DNA from: Nannocystis sp.
Lineage (GTDB): Bacteria; Myxococcota_A; Polyangia; Nannocystales; Nannocystaceae
Length of the DNA stretch: 64,000 nt
Assembly (NCBI RefSeq): GCF_016714285.1
Contig: NZ_JADJNN010000005.1
Location: 124,001 to 188,000 of the forward strand
Reading direction: 5' to 3'
In this document: positions 27,670 to 36,419 of the stretch, piece after piece
Layout: every line of letters begins with the position of its first letter
How positions within the stretch are numbered: position 1 is the first letter of the stretch
Notes under the pieces: generated by a model
The model's input: the letters and a program-made list of their open reading frames with translations, nothing else
Told to the model about the DNA's origin: nothing
Database searches by the model: none
Made by a program: the position numbers and the translations under genes

Positions 27670-27768
27670 GGGAACGTTCTACCCTGCAGGCTTTGGCTCG
27701 CCCTGCGCAAGAAACCCGCAAGAACTGCGCACCGCCGCGGCCGCGACTTGCAGCAATCTCGGCCCGCC

Positions 27769-28671
27769 ATGCCTCGCCTCCCGCTCCTGCTCGCCGTGCT
27801 GCTGACCTCCGGCTGCGTCACCCGCACCCGCTACGACGCCCTCGCCGAGGAGCGCGAGCAGGCCCGCCAGGCGCTCCTCGGCGAGCAGGAGGCCGCCCGT
27901 CAGCAGGCCGCCCGCTGCGCCCAGGAGCTGGCCGACGCCGGCGCGCTGACGACAAAGTGCGAGGCGCGAGCCGTCGATCTCAACAACGAGATCCTTCGCC
28001 AGGCGGCCGCGGCGCGGGCCAACGAGCTCGAGGCCCAGGACCTGAAGGCCGACCTGCGAACCCAGCAGGAGCTGCTCGCCCGCCTCGTCAAGGACCGCAG
28101 CCAGCTCAAGTCCACGGTCGACGAAATGCGCGGAGCCCTGGCCGCCGCCGCCGAGCGCGAACGCGAGGCCGCGCGCCGCGTCGCCGAGTTCAAGGACATG
28201 CTCGCGCGATTCAAGGACCTGATCGACGCCGGCAAGCTGCAGGTGCGGGTCGTCGACGGGCGCATGGTCCTGACCCTGCCGATGGACATCCTGTTCCCCA
28301 GCGGCTCGGCCAAGCTCGGCAAGGACGGTCGCGATGCATTGCTCGAGGTCGGACGCGGACTGGCCACGATCCCCGAGCGACGATTCCAGGTCGAGGGCCA
28401 CACCGATGACGTCCCGATCCACACCGCGGCCTATGCCTCGAATTGGGAGCTCGCCGCGGCCCGGGCCCTCGGCGTCGTCCGGGCCCTGCTCGAGGCCGGC
28501 ATGGCCCCGCAGCGGGTAAGCGCCGCCAGCTTCTCGGAGTATCGCCCGACCGCCGCCAACGACGGCGACGCCAATCGCGGCCGCAACCGCCGCATCGAGA
28601 TCGTGGTCGTCCCCGACCTCACCGGCCTGCCCGGCTTCCGCGAGCTGCAACAGCTCGCGGGCGGCAAATGA
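27769..28671 (+). CDS. OmpA-family lipoprotein with coiled coil
   Basis: A 300-residue lipoprotein with lipobox L-L-T-S-G-C, then about 120 residues of heptad-patterned helix (A-E-E-R-E-Q-A-R-Q), and a C-terminal OmpA peptidoglycan-binding domain of about 140 residues. The domain's conserved parts are visible: F-P-S-G-S-A-K-L, E-G-H-T-D-D-V-P, N-W-E-L-A-A-A-R-A, and N-R-G-R-N-R-R-I-E-I at the end. This type tethers the outer membrane to peptidoglycan. The ATG is preceded by an uninformative spacer; the open frame continues upstream but without family similarity. Its last codons lie in a duplicated segment described separately. Confidence 0.92.
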   Translation: MPRLPLLLAVLLTSGCVTRTRYDALAEEREQARQALLGEQEAARQQAARCAQELADAGALTTKCEARAVDLNNEILRQAAAARANELEAQDLKADLRTQQELLARLVKDRSQLKSTVDEMRGALAAAAEREREAARRVAEFKDMLARFKDLIDAGKLQVRVVDGRMVLTLPMDILFPSGSAKLGKDGRDALLEVGRGLATIPERRFQVEGHTDDVPIHTAAYASNWELAAARALGVVRALLEAGMAPQRVSAASFSEYRPTAANDGDANRGRNRRIEIVVVPDLTGLPGFRELQQLAGGK

Positions 28672-28787
28672 TCATACTTCGAATCCGCGGCGAAAATCCT
28701 CACCGCGCCGCGAGCCCGCGAGCTCCAGCAGCTCGCGGGCCCAATGATCATACCTCCCGCGCCGCTCCTCACCGCGCCGCGAGCCCG
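28641..28787. repeat. Imperfect tandem duplication of a convergent gene junction
   Basis: Copy 1 (28641-28718) covers the last codons of the OmpA-type gene and a vestige of the opposing gene's end; copy 2 (28719-28787) repeats both. Shared landmarks are CGAGCT..CAGCTCGCGGGC, AATGATCATAC and CACCGCGCCGCGAGCCCG. The OmpA gene stops in copy 1, the opposing lipoprotein gene stops in copy 2, which suggests duplication of the junction followed by drift. Confidence 0.75.
28714..28740. terminator. Perfect 11-bp hairpin between convergent genes
   Basis: GCCCGCGAGCT pairs perfectly with AGCTCGCGGGC over a 5-base loop (CCAGC). It lies between two convergent genes and has no T tract on either side, so it may act as a bidirectional, U-less terminator or an RNA-stability element. 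Confidence 0.6.
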
Positions 28788-29542
28788 CTGCAGTTCTCCG
28801 CGATCGCGATCTCCCGCGTGCTCGCATCGATCGACACGCTCGCCAGCCCCGCCCGCCGCGCGTCGAGCAGCCACAGCGAGGTCCCCGTCGCCAGCTTCGG
28901 CGCGATCGAGCTCCCCGCCCCGAGCGTCATATAGAGCCCGTCCTCCGCCCCCGGCTGCGAACCCACGAACAGCGTCACCGTGCGCGGGCAGGCGCTGCGC
29001 AGCGTCACCGTCGCCCCCTCCCCAGCCGCGACCCCGTGCGTCGCCACAGAATTCACCACCGTCACGCTGCTCCCCGCCACCACCTCGCTCGCCCCGCCCT
29101 CGCCTGCGACCGCCGGCGCAGCCACCACCGGCGCAGCCTCGCTCGTCTCGAGCACCGGCACCATCGGCACCGCCTCGCTCGCCCCGGCCATCACGATCGT
29201 CGGCGGGTTGACCGGCGCCGCTTGCAGGTCCTCGACCCCGGCCGTCAGCGCCTGGCTCCCGGCCAGCGGGTGCTCGCCGAGCTCGCGCGACTGGTACGCC
29301 GTGCAGCTCCCGACCATGCTGCACGCCGCCTGGTAGTGCGCCTGCTTGCCGCACGCGCTCACGCTGAAATCGCGCACGTAATTGTCGCTGCGCAGGTCGC
29401 GGACCGCCACCTGTCCTTCAGGACAGGACATATCCACGGCCGCTTGACGCCGCACCGTCTCCTCGAGCGCGCTGGCGCAGCCCGCCAGCGACAGGGCCCA
29501 CGCGACCACGAGCACTCCCGGAACGTTGCGTGACACGCCCAC
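28769..29542 (-). CDS. Hypothetical lipoprotein, 257 residues
   Basis: Lipobox L-A-G-C at residue about 22. The mature part begins with a short Cys-rich region (C-P-E-G-Q, C-G-K-Q, C-S-M-V-G-S-C) of about 60 residues, then an Ala/Val/Glu linker, then a 110-residue beta-rich domain with one Cys pair (R-S-A-C-P and E-N-C). Not assigned to a named family; the beginning resembles other Myxococcota short lipoproteins. Start GTG at 29542, with a second GTG at 29536 equally plausible. Its 3' end lies in the duplicated junction. Confidence 0.7.
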   Translation of the reverse strand: MGVSRNVPGVLVVAWALSLAGCASALEETVRRQAAVDMSCPEGQVAVRDLRSDNYVRDFSVSACGKQAHYQAACSMVGSCTAYQSRELGEHPLAGSQALTAGVEDLQAAPVNPPTIVMAGASEAVPMVPVLETSEAAPVVAAPAVAGEGGASEVVAGSSVTVVNSVATHGVAAGEGATVTLRSACPRTVTLFVGSQPGAEDGLYMTLGAGSSIAPKLATGTSLWLLDARRAGLASVSIDASTREIAIAENCSGLAAR

Positions 29543-29645
29543 CTTGTATCACGCCCGAAACGCCGTGAAAACGGCACCACGCGCACCCAGGGCACGATGC
29601 AGGGGCTTGTCAGCCAGCGGCGGACCCGCCACCCTGCGGCTCACG

Positions 29646-30491
29646 ATGTACCTCGCAAGTCCCGCCATCCCCCCCGCAGCCGACTGGGTCGCCGAGGCGA
29701 CCGCCCTCTTCAAGCTCTACGCGATCCCCTTCCTCTGGCAGGTCCTCGGGGCGATCGCCATTTGGGTGATCGGCGGCATGCTCATCGGCGTCGCGTGCCG
29801 GATGCTCAGCGCGACGATGAACGCTCGCAACCTCGACCGCACGGTCACCAACTACGTGGTCTCGGCGCTGAGCATCCTCCTGCGCGTGGTCCTCATCGTC
29901 GGCGTGCTCGGCATGTTCGGCGTCGAGTCGACCTCCTTCGCCGCCCTCCTCGCCGCCGTCGGCGTCGCCATCGGCATGGCCTGGGCCGGCCTGCTCGCCA
30001 ACTTCGCCGCCGGCGTTTTCCTCGTCCTCCTGCGCCCCTTCAAGGTCGGCGACATCATCACCGCCGCCGGCGTCAACGGCCAGGTCAAGGAGATCGGCCT
30101 GTTCGCCACCACCCTCGACACCCGCAACAACGTCCGCATCTTCGTCGGCAACAACAAGCTGTTCTCCGACAACATCATCAACCACTCGCATAACCCCTAC
30201 GTCCGCCTCGAGCTGCGGGCCCAGATCGCCAACGGCGTCAACCCCTTCGAGATCCTGCCCAAGATCAAGGAGCGCGTCCTCAAGGTCGCCAACGTCGTCA
30301 GCGACCCCGCCCCCGACTGCGGCATCGTCGAGTACAACGCCGCCGGCACCCTCCTGTTCGTCTGCCCCTACGTCCGCGGCGGCGTCCCCGAGCAGGAGGG
30401 CGTCATGGGCGGCGTCTACGGAGCCATCGCCGAGGCCACCGCCGGCCTGCCCGTCCCCGCGCCGCACGCGATCCACCACAACAAGAACTGA
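29646..30491 (+). CDS. MscS family mechanosensitive channel
   Basis: A 281-residue small-conductance mechanosensitive channel. Three hydrophobic segments occupy about residues 25-110; the third has the Gly/Ala pattern A-V-G-V-A-I-G-M-A-W-A-G-L that lines the MscS pore. The beta domain follows with F-K-V-G-D-I-I, V-K-E-I-G-L-F-A-T-T-L-D-T, and the conserved V-G-N-N-K-L-F-S-D-N-I-I-N. It releases solutes during osmotic downshock. Length is standard. The ATG at 29646 starts the first membrane helix; upstream open frame is spurious. Confidence 0.95.
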   Translation: MYLASPAIPPAADWVAEATALFKLYAIPFLWQVLGAIAIWVIGGMLIGVACRMLSATMNARNLDRTVTNYVVSALSILLRVVLIVGVLGMFGVESTSFAALLAAVGVAIGMAWAGLLANFAAGVFLVLLRPFKVGDIITAAGVNGQVKEIGLFATTLDTRNNVRIFVGNNKLFSDNIINHSHNPYVRLELRAQIANGVNPFEILPKIKERVLKVANVVSDPAPDCGIVEYNAAGTLLFVCPYVRGGVPEQEGVMGGVYGAIAEATAGLPVPAPHAIHHNKN

Positions 30492-30525
30492 CGCGGCGAG
30501 GCGCCCCCACGGCCCCTCACTGCTT

Positions 30526-30539
30526 GCTTGCGCGCAAGC
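30526..30539. promoter_or_regulatory. 14-bp perfect palindrome
   Basis: GCTTGCGCGCAAGC is a perfect inverted repeat in the spacer between the MscS gene and the beta-helix lipoprotein gene. It could be an operator; no conserved promoter elements can be read around it. Confidence 0.35.
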
Positions 30540-30609
30540 CAGCACCGCCCGCCTCCGCTCCCCGGCATCCAGGTATGCTGGCCGCAGAGGTGGGCGATGT
30601 CTTTACACA

Positions 30610-30701
30610 CGAAACGCTGGCTCCGCACATACCCACGAGGTGGCCTTTGACCGCCCGATCCTCGACGACCTGTTTCCCGGCGAAACGCTGGCTCTGCGCA
30701 T
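30610..30701 (+). repeat. Two 21-bp copies (19 identical) flanking a lipoprotein start
   Basis: CGAAACGCTGGCTC plus seven similar bases occurs at 30610-30630 and 30681-30701, once upstream of and once inside the signal-peptide region of the following gene, in different frames. It may be a remnant of a duplicated 5' end. Confidence 0.5.
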
Positions 30702-32452
30702 GCCTGGTCCTCGCCGCCTGCGGCGACGCCGGATCTGCCAGCGAGACTGCCGGCAGCGAGACCTCGAACCCGACCGGCGACCCGACCGGCAACCCAACTG
30801 GCGATCCAACTGGCAATCCAACTGGCGACCCGACTGGCCCCACCAGCGGCCCCACCAGCGGCCCCACCACCGGCGACCCGACCGGCGACCCGACCGGCGA
30901 CCCGACCGGCAACACCACCGACGTTGACACCGGCGACGACCCGCCACCACCCGCCGGCGTCTGCGACCCGCCCGTGCAGCTGGTCGACGTCGCCAGCCCT
31001 GACCAGATCGTCGGCGACGGCACCCCCGCGAGCTGCACCGAGGCCGCGCTCGCCATCGCGATCGCCGCGGGCGGCGTCGTCACCTTCGACTGCGGCCCGG
31101 ACCCCGTCACGATCACCCTCACCAGCGAGCAGAAGATCACCAAGGACCTCGTCCTCGACGGCGGCGGCACGGTCACCCTCAGCGGCGGCAAGACCACCCG
31201 TATCCTCAACATGGACACCGGCAACTTCGAGGCCACCGGCCCGCTGCTCACCGTGCAGCGCCTCCGCTTCGTCGACGCGAAGGCCAGCGGCACCGCGATC
31301 GCCCTCGGCACCGACGTCGACGGCGGCGGCGGGGCGATCTACTACCGCGGCGGCAGCGTCACCGCGATCGACTGCAGCTTCGCGGACAACGACGCCGCGC
31401 TGCTCGGCCCCGACGTCGCCGGCGGGGCGATCTACGGCATCGGCGTCGGCGCGACCGTCGTCGTCGGCTGCAGCTTTCACAACAACCGCGCCGCCAACGG
31501 CGGGGCGATCGGCGCCCTGCACACCGCCCTCACGATCGTCAACAGCAGCTTCACCGACAACCAGGCCACCGGCACCGGCGCCAACTACATCAACGAGATG
31601 GGCCAGCAAGCCGGCCAGGGCGGCAACGGCGGCGCGATCGTCATGGACGGCGTCGGCCGCGAGCTCACGATCTGCGGCGCAACCGTCACCGGCAACACCG
31701 GCGGAGCCTTCGGCGGCGCCCTGTTTCGCACCGGCTACGAGGGCGAACCCAGCACCATCGACCGCAGCACATTCGCGGATAACAGCATCCCCGAGTCGGG
31801 CGACGACATGCTCCCGAGCGGCGCCGGCGGCCTCTACATTCAGGGCACCTCCGTCACAATCACCAGCAGCACGATCGCCCGCAACGCGGCCCGCAGCGCG
31901 GCCGGCCTGTGGATCCTCGGCCACGGCGAGCAAGCCGCGACGGCCGACCTCACCAACGTCACCCTCGCCGACAACCAGACCTGGCCCAAGCCCGATTTCA
32001 CGACCCGCGGCATCGGCGGCGGCCTCGTCATCGGCGACAAGACCAGCGGCACCCTGCTCAATTGCACGATCGCCGGCAACACCGCACAATTCGCCTCCGG
32101 CATCGGCCGCGCCTCCCCGCTCACGATCCACAACACGATCATCAGCAACATCGCCGATAATCAGTACACCCCGCTCAACTGCACCGGCAGCAGCTACGCC
32201 TCCCCGCCCGGCACCGGCGACCACAATCTCCAGTGGCCGAACGGCCTCAAGGACGACATGGACTGCACCCCCGGCATCACCCGCGTCGACCCCATGCTCG
32301 GCCCGCTCGCCGACAACGGCGGCCCCACCGACACAATCGCCCCACTCCCCGGCAGCCCCGCCCTCGCCGCCGGCAGCCAGTGCCCACCCACCGACCAGCG
32401 CGGCATGCCCCGCGCCGACCCCTGCACCCTCGGCGCGCTCGAGGCGAACTGA
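30647..32452 (+). CDS. Right-handed beta-helix surface lipoprotein
   Basis: A 601-residue lipoprotein. A TTG start with GAGG eight to ten bases upstream gives a signal ending L-V-L-A-A-C. After the Cys come tandem D-P-T-G and N-P-T-G units to about residue 85. Residues 95-590 are a parallel beta-helix of the pectate-lyase type: repeated turns such as C-S-F-A-D-N, C-S-F-H-N-N, S-S-F-T-D-N and S-T-F-A-D-N, each about 40-50 residues. The end D-Q-R-G and A-L-E matches the choice-of-anchor-Q/polymorphic outer-membrane style repeats of exported proteins. Probably a surface adhesin or polysaccharide-binding protein; no catalytic motif is evident. Confidence 0.8.
   Translation: MTARSSTTCFPAKRWLCACLVLAACGDAGSASETAGSETSNPTGDPTGNPTGDPTGNPTGDPTGPTSGPTSGPTTGDPTGDPTGDPTGNTTDVDTGDDPPPPAGVCDPPVQLVDVASPDQIVGDGTPASCTEAALAIAIAAGGVVTFDCGPDPVTITLTSEQKITKDLVLDGGGTVTLSGGKTTRILNMDTGNFEATGPLLTVQRLRFVDAKASGTAIALGTDVDGGGGAIYYRGGSVTAIDCSFADNDAALLGPDVAGGAIYGIGVGATVVVGCSFHNNRAANGGAIGALHTALTIVNSSFTDNQATGTGANYINEMGQQAGQGGNGGAIVMDGVGRELTICGATVTGNTGGAFGGALFRTGYEGEPSTIDRSTFADNSIPESGDDMLPSGAGGLYIQGTSVTITSSTIARNAARSAAGLWILGHGEQAATADLTNVTLADNQTWPKPDFTTRGIGGGLVIGDKTSGTLLNCTIAGNTAQFASGIGRASPLTIHNTIISNIADNQYTPLNCTGSSYASPPGTGDHNLQWPNGLKDDMDCTPGITRVDPMLGPLADNGGPTDTIAPLPGSPALAAGSQCPPTDQRGMPRADPCTLGALEAN
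30775..30915 (+). repeat. 12-bp-period repeats encoding D-P-T-G units
   Basis: Repeats of GACCCGACCGGC and variants code for the linker of the beta-helix lipoprotein (about a dozen D/N-P-T-G or P-T-S-G units). Related units occur in the 33758 gene, so this linker type spreads or expands by slippage. Confidence 0.75.
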
Positions 32453-32497
32453 TTTCACCGCCTCCACGACCCACAACCTCCCCCGAAAATACCCGCC

Positions 32498-33592
32498 ATG
32501 CGCCTGCTCGCTATCCTTGGACTCATCCTCACCGCCTGCAGTACCACCGACCCCGGCGTCGCCACCAACCCCAGCGGCACCCCGACCTCCCCGACCAGCG
32601 CGACCGTCAGCGAGACCGGCACTGGCGACGACGGCAGCGGCAGCGCCACCAACACCCCGACCAGCGGCCCCCTCGACTCGACCACCATGGACGTGTCCAC
32701 CGGCGTCCTGCCCACCGGTGACGGCCCCAAGCTCGACCTCGCCGTCCCCGACGCCGGCACCGGCAACGACGAGGGCTGCACCAAGATCGACTTCCTGTTC
32801 GTCGTCGACAACTCCAACTCCATGGCCGCCGAGCAGGCCCTCCTCACCGCCGCGCTCCCCGGCTTCATCACCGCGATCCAGGCGGCCCTCCCGGACACCA
32901 GCGACTACCAGATCGGCGTCACCAAGACCGACGTCTTCGGCTTCGACGACAACCCGAACCCCGACCCGCAAAACCCGTGCCCCTACGCGCTCGGCGGCCT
33001 GCTCAGCCACGCCACCCCCGACGGCCAGAAGACCGGCACCGGCCCGAGCTGCAACTTCGCCTCCGGCAAGAACTTCATGACCGCCGGCCCCAGCCTCGCC
33101 CAGGAATTTTCCTGCGCCGCCAGCGTCGGCGTCAAGGGCAACACCGGCGAGACCCAGGCCGCCGCCCTGCTCGCCGCTGTCGGCCCCGAGCTCGCCGCCC
33201 CCGGCGCCTGCAACGAGGCCTTCCTGCGCCCCGACGCCCTGCTCGTCGTCGTCATGATCACCGACGAGGACGACGACTGGAGCCCCCCGGACGCCGACAA
33301 GCAGCAGAACGCCGCCGCCTGGTCGACCGCGCTCATCGCCGCGAAAAACGACCTCCCCGAGAACCTCGCCTTTGTCCTAATCTCCGGCGGCGACCCGCGC
33401 TGGCCCGACTGCAAGGACATCTCACCCAACGACTTCACCGGCGCCGCCGCCAGCCCGAACCTCACCGCGCTGGCGACCAGCATCCCCAGCCATAACCTCG
33501 GCAACGTCTGCCAGGCCGGCTACGAGGACACCCTCGCCGCCGCGATCGCCACGATCTCCACCGCCTGCGAGTCCTTCACGCCGCCCGGCTGA
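32498..33592 (+). CDS. von Willebrand A domain lipoprotein
   Basis: A 364-residue lipoprotein (L-I-L-T-A-C at about residue 14) with a Ser/Thr/Pro linker of about 85 residues and a VWA domain over the rest. The metal-site motif is intact: F-V-V-D-N-S-N-S-M at about 103-111, with later V-V-V-M-I-T-D-E-D-D. Eight cysteines, several in pairs within the domain, suggest disulfides. In Myxococcota such proteins bind surface partners or sugars. It lies between two other lipoprotein genes on the same strand (45 bp after the beta-helix gene), possibly co-transcribed with it. Confidence 0.85.
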   Translation: MRLLAILGLILTACSTTDPGVATNPSGTPTSPTSATVSETGTGDDGSGSATNTPTSGPLDSTTMDVSTGVLPTGDGPKLDLAVPDAGTGNDEGCTKIDFLFVVDNSNSMAAEQALLTAALPGFITAIQAALPDTSDYQIGVTKTDVFGFDDNPNPDPQNPCPYALGGLLSHATPDGQKTGTGPSCNFASGKNFMTAGPSLAQEFSCAASVGVKGNTGETQAAALLAAVGPELAAPGACNEAFLRPDALLVVVMITDEDDDWSPPDADKQQNAAAWSTALIAAKNDLPENLAFVLISGGDPRWPDCKDISPNDFTGAAASPNLTALATSIPSHNLGNVCQAGYEDTLAAAIATISTACESFTPPG

Positions 33593-33638
33593 GACCGCAC
33601 GCGAAGCTCTGCCAGCATTCCGCGCCCCCGCCTGGCTT

Positions 33639-33742
33639 CTCGTCGACCCCCGGTGGGTCGCGCACAGCGGCACGGACACTCCTCGTCGGCCTCCCCGGCG
33701 GGTCGCGCACCCCCGGGCATCCTCGCAGCGACGCGGACACCC
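33639..33742 (+). repeat. Two imperfect copies of a ~40-bp spacer segment
   Basis: CTCGTCG..CCCCGG.GGGTCGCGCAC and GC.GC.ACGCGGACAC occur twice in a row before the 33758 gene. No coding potential is seen. Confidence 0.5.
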
Positions 33743-33757
33743 CGGTACCATGCAGCC

Positions 33758-35278
33758 ATGACATCTCTACTCCGAGCTCCCCGGATCGTGGTCGCGCTCT
33801 CCTTCGTGCTCGCCTGCGGCGACGACGGCCGCGCCGACGCGACCGGCAGCCCGACCGGCAACCCGACCGCCAACCCGACCGATAGCCCGACCGGCAGCGG
33901 CACCGACAGCACCAGCAGCGAGAGCACCCCGACCACCACCTCGCCGACCAGCGTCGGCCCCGGCAGCAACGCCACCGAGCTCACCGGCTCGACCGGCCCC
34001 GTGCTCACCGGCAGCGGCACCACCAGCGGCGTGAACTGCAACGATTGCTCCGACCCCAACCAGCAGTGTATCGACGACGTATGCGTCACCAGCTGTCAGG
34101 GCCAGGACCCCGACCCCTGCGGTCCCGACCAGGTCTGCGACGTCGTCAGCGGTGAATGTCACACCCCCGACGCCGCCTGCACCCTGGGCGGTCCGAGCCT
34201 GCCCTGCGACACCCAGCAATGCGGCCCCGGCAGCGCCTGCGACGGGGCCGGAGCGTGCATCCCCGTGGCCCCCTGCGCCGACGTCGCCTGCACCGGCGAT
34301 GGCGCCTGCTGGGGCACCCTATGCGGCGCCTGCGAGCGCGCCCCCGGCTGCAGCGACCCGCCCATCGATCTGCTCAACGGCCCCTTCTCCGCCGATATCT
34401 CCGCGATCGACTTCGCTGACGACTGTACCGCGTGGGCCGTGACCGTCAGCGGCGGACAGGAGTATGTCCGGCGCATGACCAGCGCCGGCGAGCTGACCAG
34501 CTTCGGGGCGATCGGCGACTTCGACCTCGGCGAGGTCCGCGTCCTGCGTCACCTGACGATCCCCCAGCTCACACTCCCGCCGCCGATCGGCAGCGATCCG
34601 CAGCCGCCGACCCCCGTCGAGGGCTACGGCGAGGTCGCCGTCACCTATATCTGCTGCCCCAGCTGTGGAGATTGCGCCAACAACCCCGAGGCCCGCGGCG
34701 TGGCTCACCTCGTCGAGGAGAGCCCCAACATGCCGCTGCCGATTATCATCTACGCCGAGCCGACCCAGGGCACCGGCCCCTTCGGCAACATCGCCGTCGA
34801 CGGCGGCCCGCAGGGCCTCACCTGGGGCGAGAACCGCGTCCTCTACGTCGGCAACGCCCTCGCCGACGGCGACTACAGCAGCGCCGACCTCGAGACCGCC
34901 AAGGTCGCAAACCTCTACACATTCACCGCCCGCGTCACCGCCAGCGCACCGATCAGCGACGTCCACAACCTCGTCGCCCTCATCGGCGGCGACCTCCACC
35001 GCTTCAACACCAACACCCACCAAACCGAATTCGTCGTCGACCTCATGTCCGACGTCACCAATCTCACTCAAGATCCGTTCTCGGGTCACGTGTACGCGAG
35101 CCTGGCCTCCCTCGAGGTCGTCCGCGTCCACCCCTTCACCGGCGAGGTCGAGTCCTTCGCCATGATGCCCGCCAAGGGCCGGGTCGCCGTCAGCCCGAGC
35201 GGTAAACTCTGGTTCGCCCCCGTCGCCTATCTCAACAAGACGCCGCTGATCTCGTGGGACCTGCCCGCTTCGCTGTGA
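33758..35278 (+). CDS. Cys-rich lipoprotein with propeller-like domain
   Basis: A 506-residue lipoprotein starting at ATG 33758 (signal ends F-V-L-A-C). It has a T-G-S-P-T/N-P-T linker, then a Cys-rich region to about residue 205 (C-N-D-C-S-D-P-N-Q-Q-C, C-Q-G-Q-D-P-D-P-C, C-G-P-G-S-A-C, C-A-D-V-A-C), which resembles antistasin-like or EGF-like units. The remaining 300 residues have repeated W-x-S-G/Y-V and D-G-G-P-Q-G-L motifs and resemble a beta-propeller, as in other lipoproteins of this lineage. No activity predicted. Upstream frame beyond the ATG is open but not homologous. Confidence 0.75.
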   Translation: MTSLLRAPRIVVALSFVLACGDDGRADATGSPTGNPTANPTDSPTGSGTDSTSSESTPTTTSPTSVGPGSNATELTGSTGPVLTGSGTTSGVNCNDCSDPNQQCIDDVCVTSCQGQDPDPCGPDQVCDVVSGECHTPDAACTLGGPSLPCDTQQCGPGSACDGAGACIPVAPCADVACTGDGACWGTLCGACERAPGCSDPPIDLLNGPFSADISAIDFADDCTAWAVTVSGGQEYVRRMTSAGELTSFGAIGDFDLGEVRVLRHLTIPQLTLPPPIGSDPQPPTPVEGYGEVAVTYICCPSCGDCANNPEARGVAHLVEESPNMPLPIIIYAEPTQGTGPFGNIAVDGGPQGLTWGENRVLYVGNALADGDYSSADLETAKVANLYTFTARVTASAPISDVHNLVALIGGDLHRFNTNTHQTEFVVDLMSDVTNLTQDPFSGHVYASLASLEVVRVHPFTGEVESFAMMPAKGRVAVSPSGKLWFAPVAYLNKTPLISWDLPASL

Positions 35279-35290
35279 CGGCCCCAGCTG

Positions 35291-36301
35291 CTACTTCGCC
35301 ACGAGCGCCACCTCCACCACCGTATCCTGAGTTTCCACGAACTCGAGCGCGTAAAATCCAGCGTCGAGCTCGATGTCGATGTCCGTAGAATATCGGAATT
35401 CTCGACGAAACTGCACATCGCAGTCACCACAGCGAGACAGGAACAGGTGCGCCCCCGTGGTCAATCGGTAGGTCCCCGCCGTTTCGATCTCGAGCGTCCG
35501 CCGAGTCGCCATCTGCGTATCGTCGGCTCCGACACTCCCATATACATCGGGATCGTCGCACGAGACCGCGAAGGTGCTCGCCCACGCCGATCCAACCTTC
35601 TCCGCCACGTCCAGGTCGCAAACGTCGAGCTGAAACAGGCACCGTGGCGCTCCAGAAAGGTACTCCGCCTCGATGTCCGCGAAGCTCTCGCCGTAGACCT
35701 CCTCGATGACCCCCTGGACCGCCTCGATCGAGGCGGTCTGTGCTCCGTTGTATACCTGCTTGAAACGATCGCGGCCGCGGGTGTCAATCAGAAATCGCGA
35801 AAACGTCCTGCCGCCAGGATAATCAGGTCATCTGAACTGTCATCCAACATATCGTGTACCGCGACGGGCCCCATCCAGGGCACCATTGACCTCCCTGCGA
35901 CAAAGCCACCGCGAGACCCTCGGCGAAGAACGGCAAGGTCGCCCCCCAAACACTCCTGCGCACGCCACTGCATGCGAGCTCATGCCGCAGCGTCTCGGCC
36001 GGCCGAACGCCCAGAATCATCCAGGTCCTCCATATACACCCGGCCTCCTTGCCGATAGCACGCGTCTTGCGGGCAAGGAGCGTCATCTACAACCTGGACC
36101 AACGCTCGATAATTTGGCGGAATATCGACCTCAAGCAGCCCGAAGACCCGCTCGATGAAGCGATCGAACTCAGACAACGAGCCCTCGCACAATGCACGAT
36201 CCGCCTTCTCGAAGATGAACTCAATGTGTTCACCGCCGTCTCTGATCCGCGCGGTGATCGGTGTCACAGGCTAGCAGCGACGCGGCGAACGCCCACACCA
36301 C
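35291..36301 (-). pseudogene. Frame-disrupted secreted lipoprotein (peptidase-like family)
   Basis: One protein can be followed only across at least five frame segments. In order: a lipobox F-A-A-S-L-L-A-C (36266-36298); R-I-R-D-G-G-E-H-I-E-F-I-F to C-Y-R-Q-G-G-R-V-Y (about 36025-36262); E-T-L-R-H-E-L-A-C to P-F-F-A-E-G-L-A-V-A-L-S (about 35900-35990); D-M-L-D-D-S-S-D-D-L-I-I-L-A-A-G (about 35820-35870); then G-G-R-T-F-S-R-F-L-I-D to V-A-L-V-A-K (35291-35818). The segment order matches a family of secreted proteins with an R-H-E-L region, common in this lineage (recollection). The last segment has no start codon upstream in its own frame. Either a decayed gene or a stretch with several indel errors. 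Confidence 0.65.
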
Positions 36302-36419
36302 ACCACCGATCCGAACAAACGGCCTCCACGTCGCGGAGACTCGGCTCGTAGCGATCTGCCGCCCCGCCACACACCCCGGCGGCCGCCGACGGCCAGAAGC
36401 CCCGCGGACGTCGCCACGC

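Noticed and set aside
30416..33010. Minus-strand open frame of 864 codons opposite two lipoproteins
   Set aside because: No motif is recognisable, and the opposite strand has signal peptides and domain motifs.
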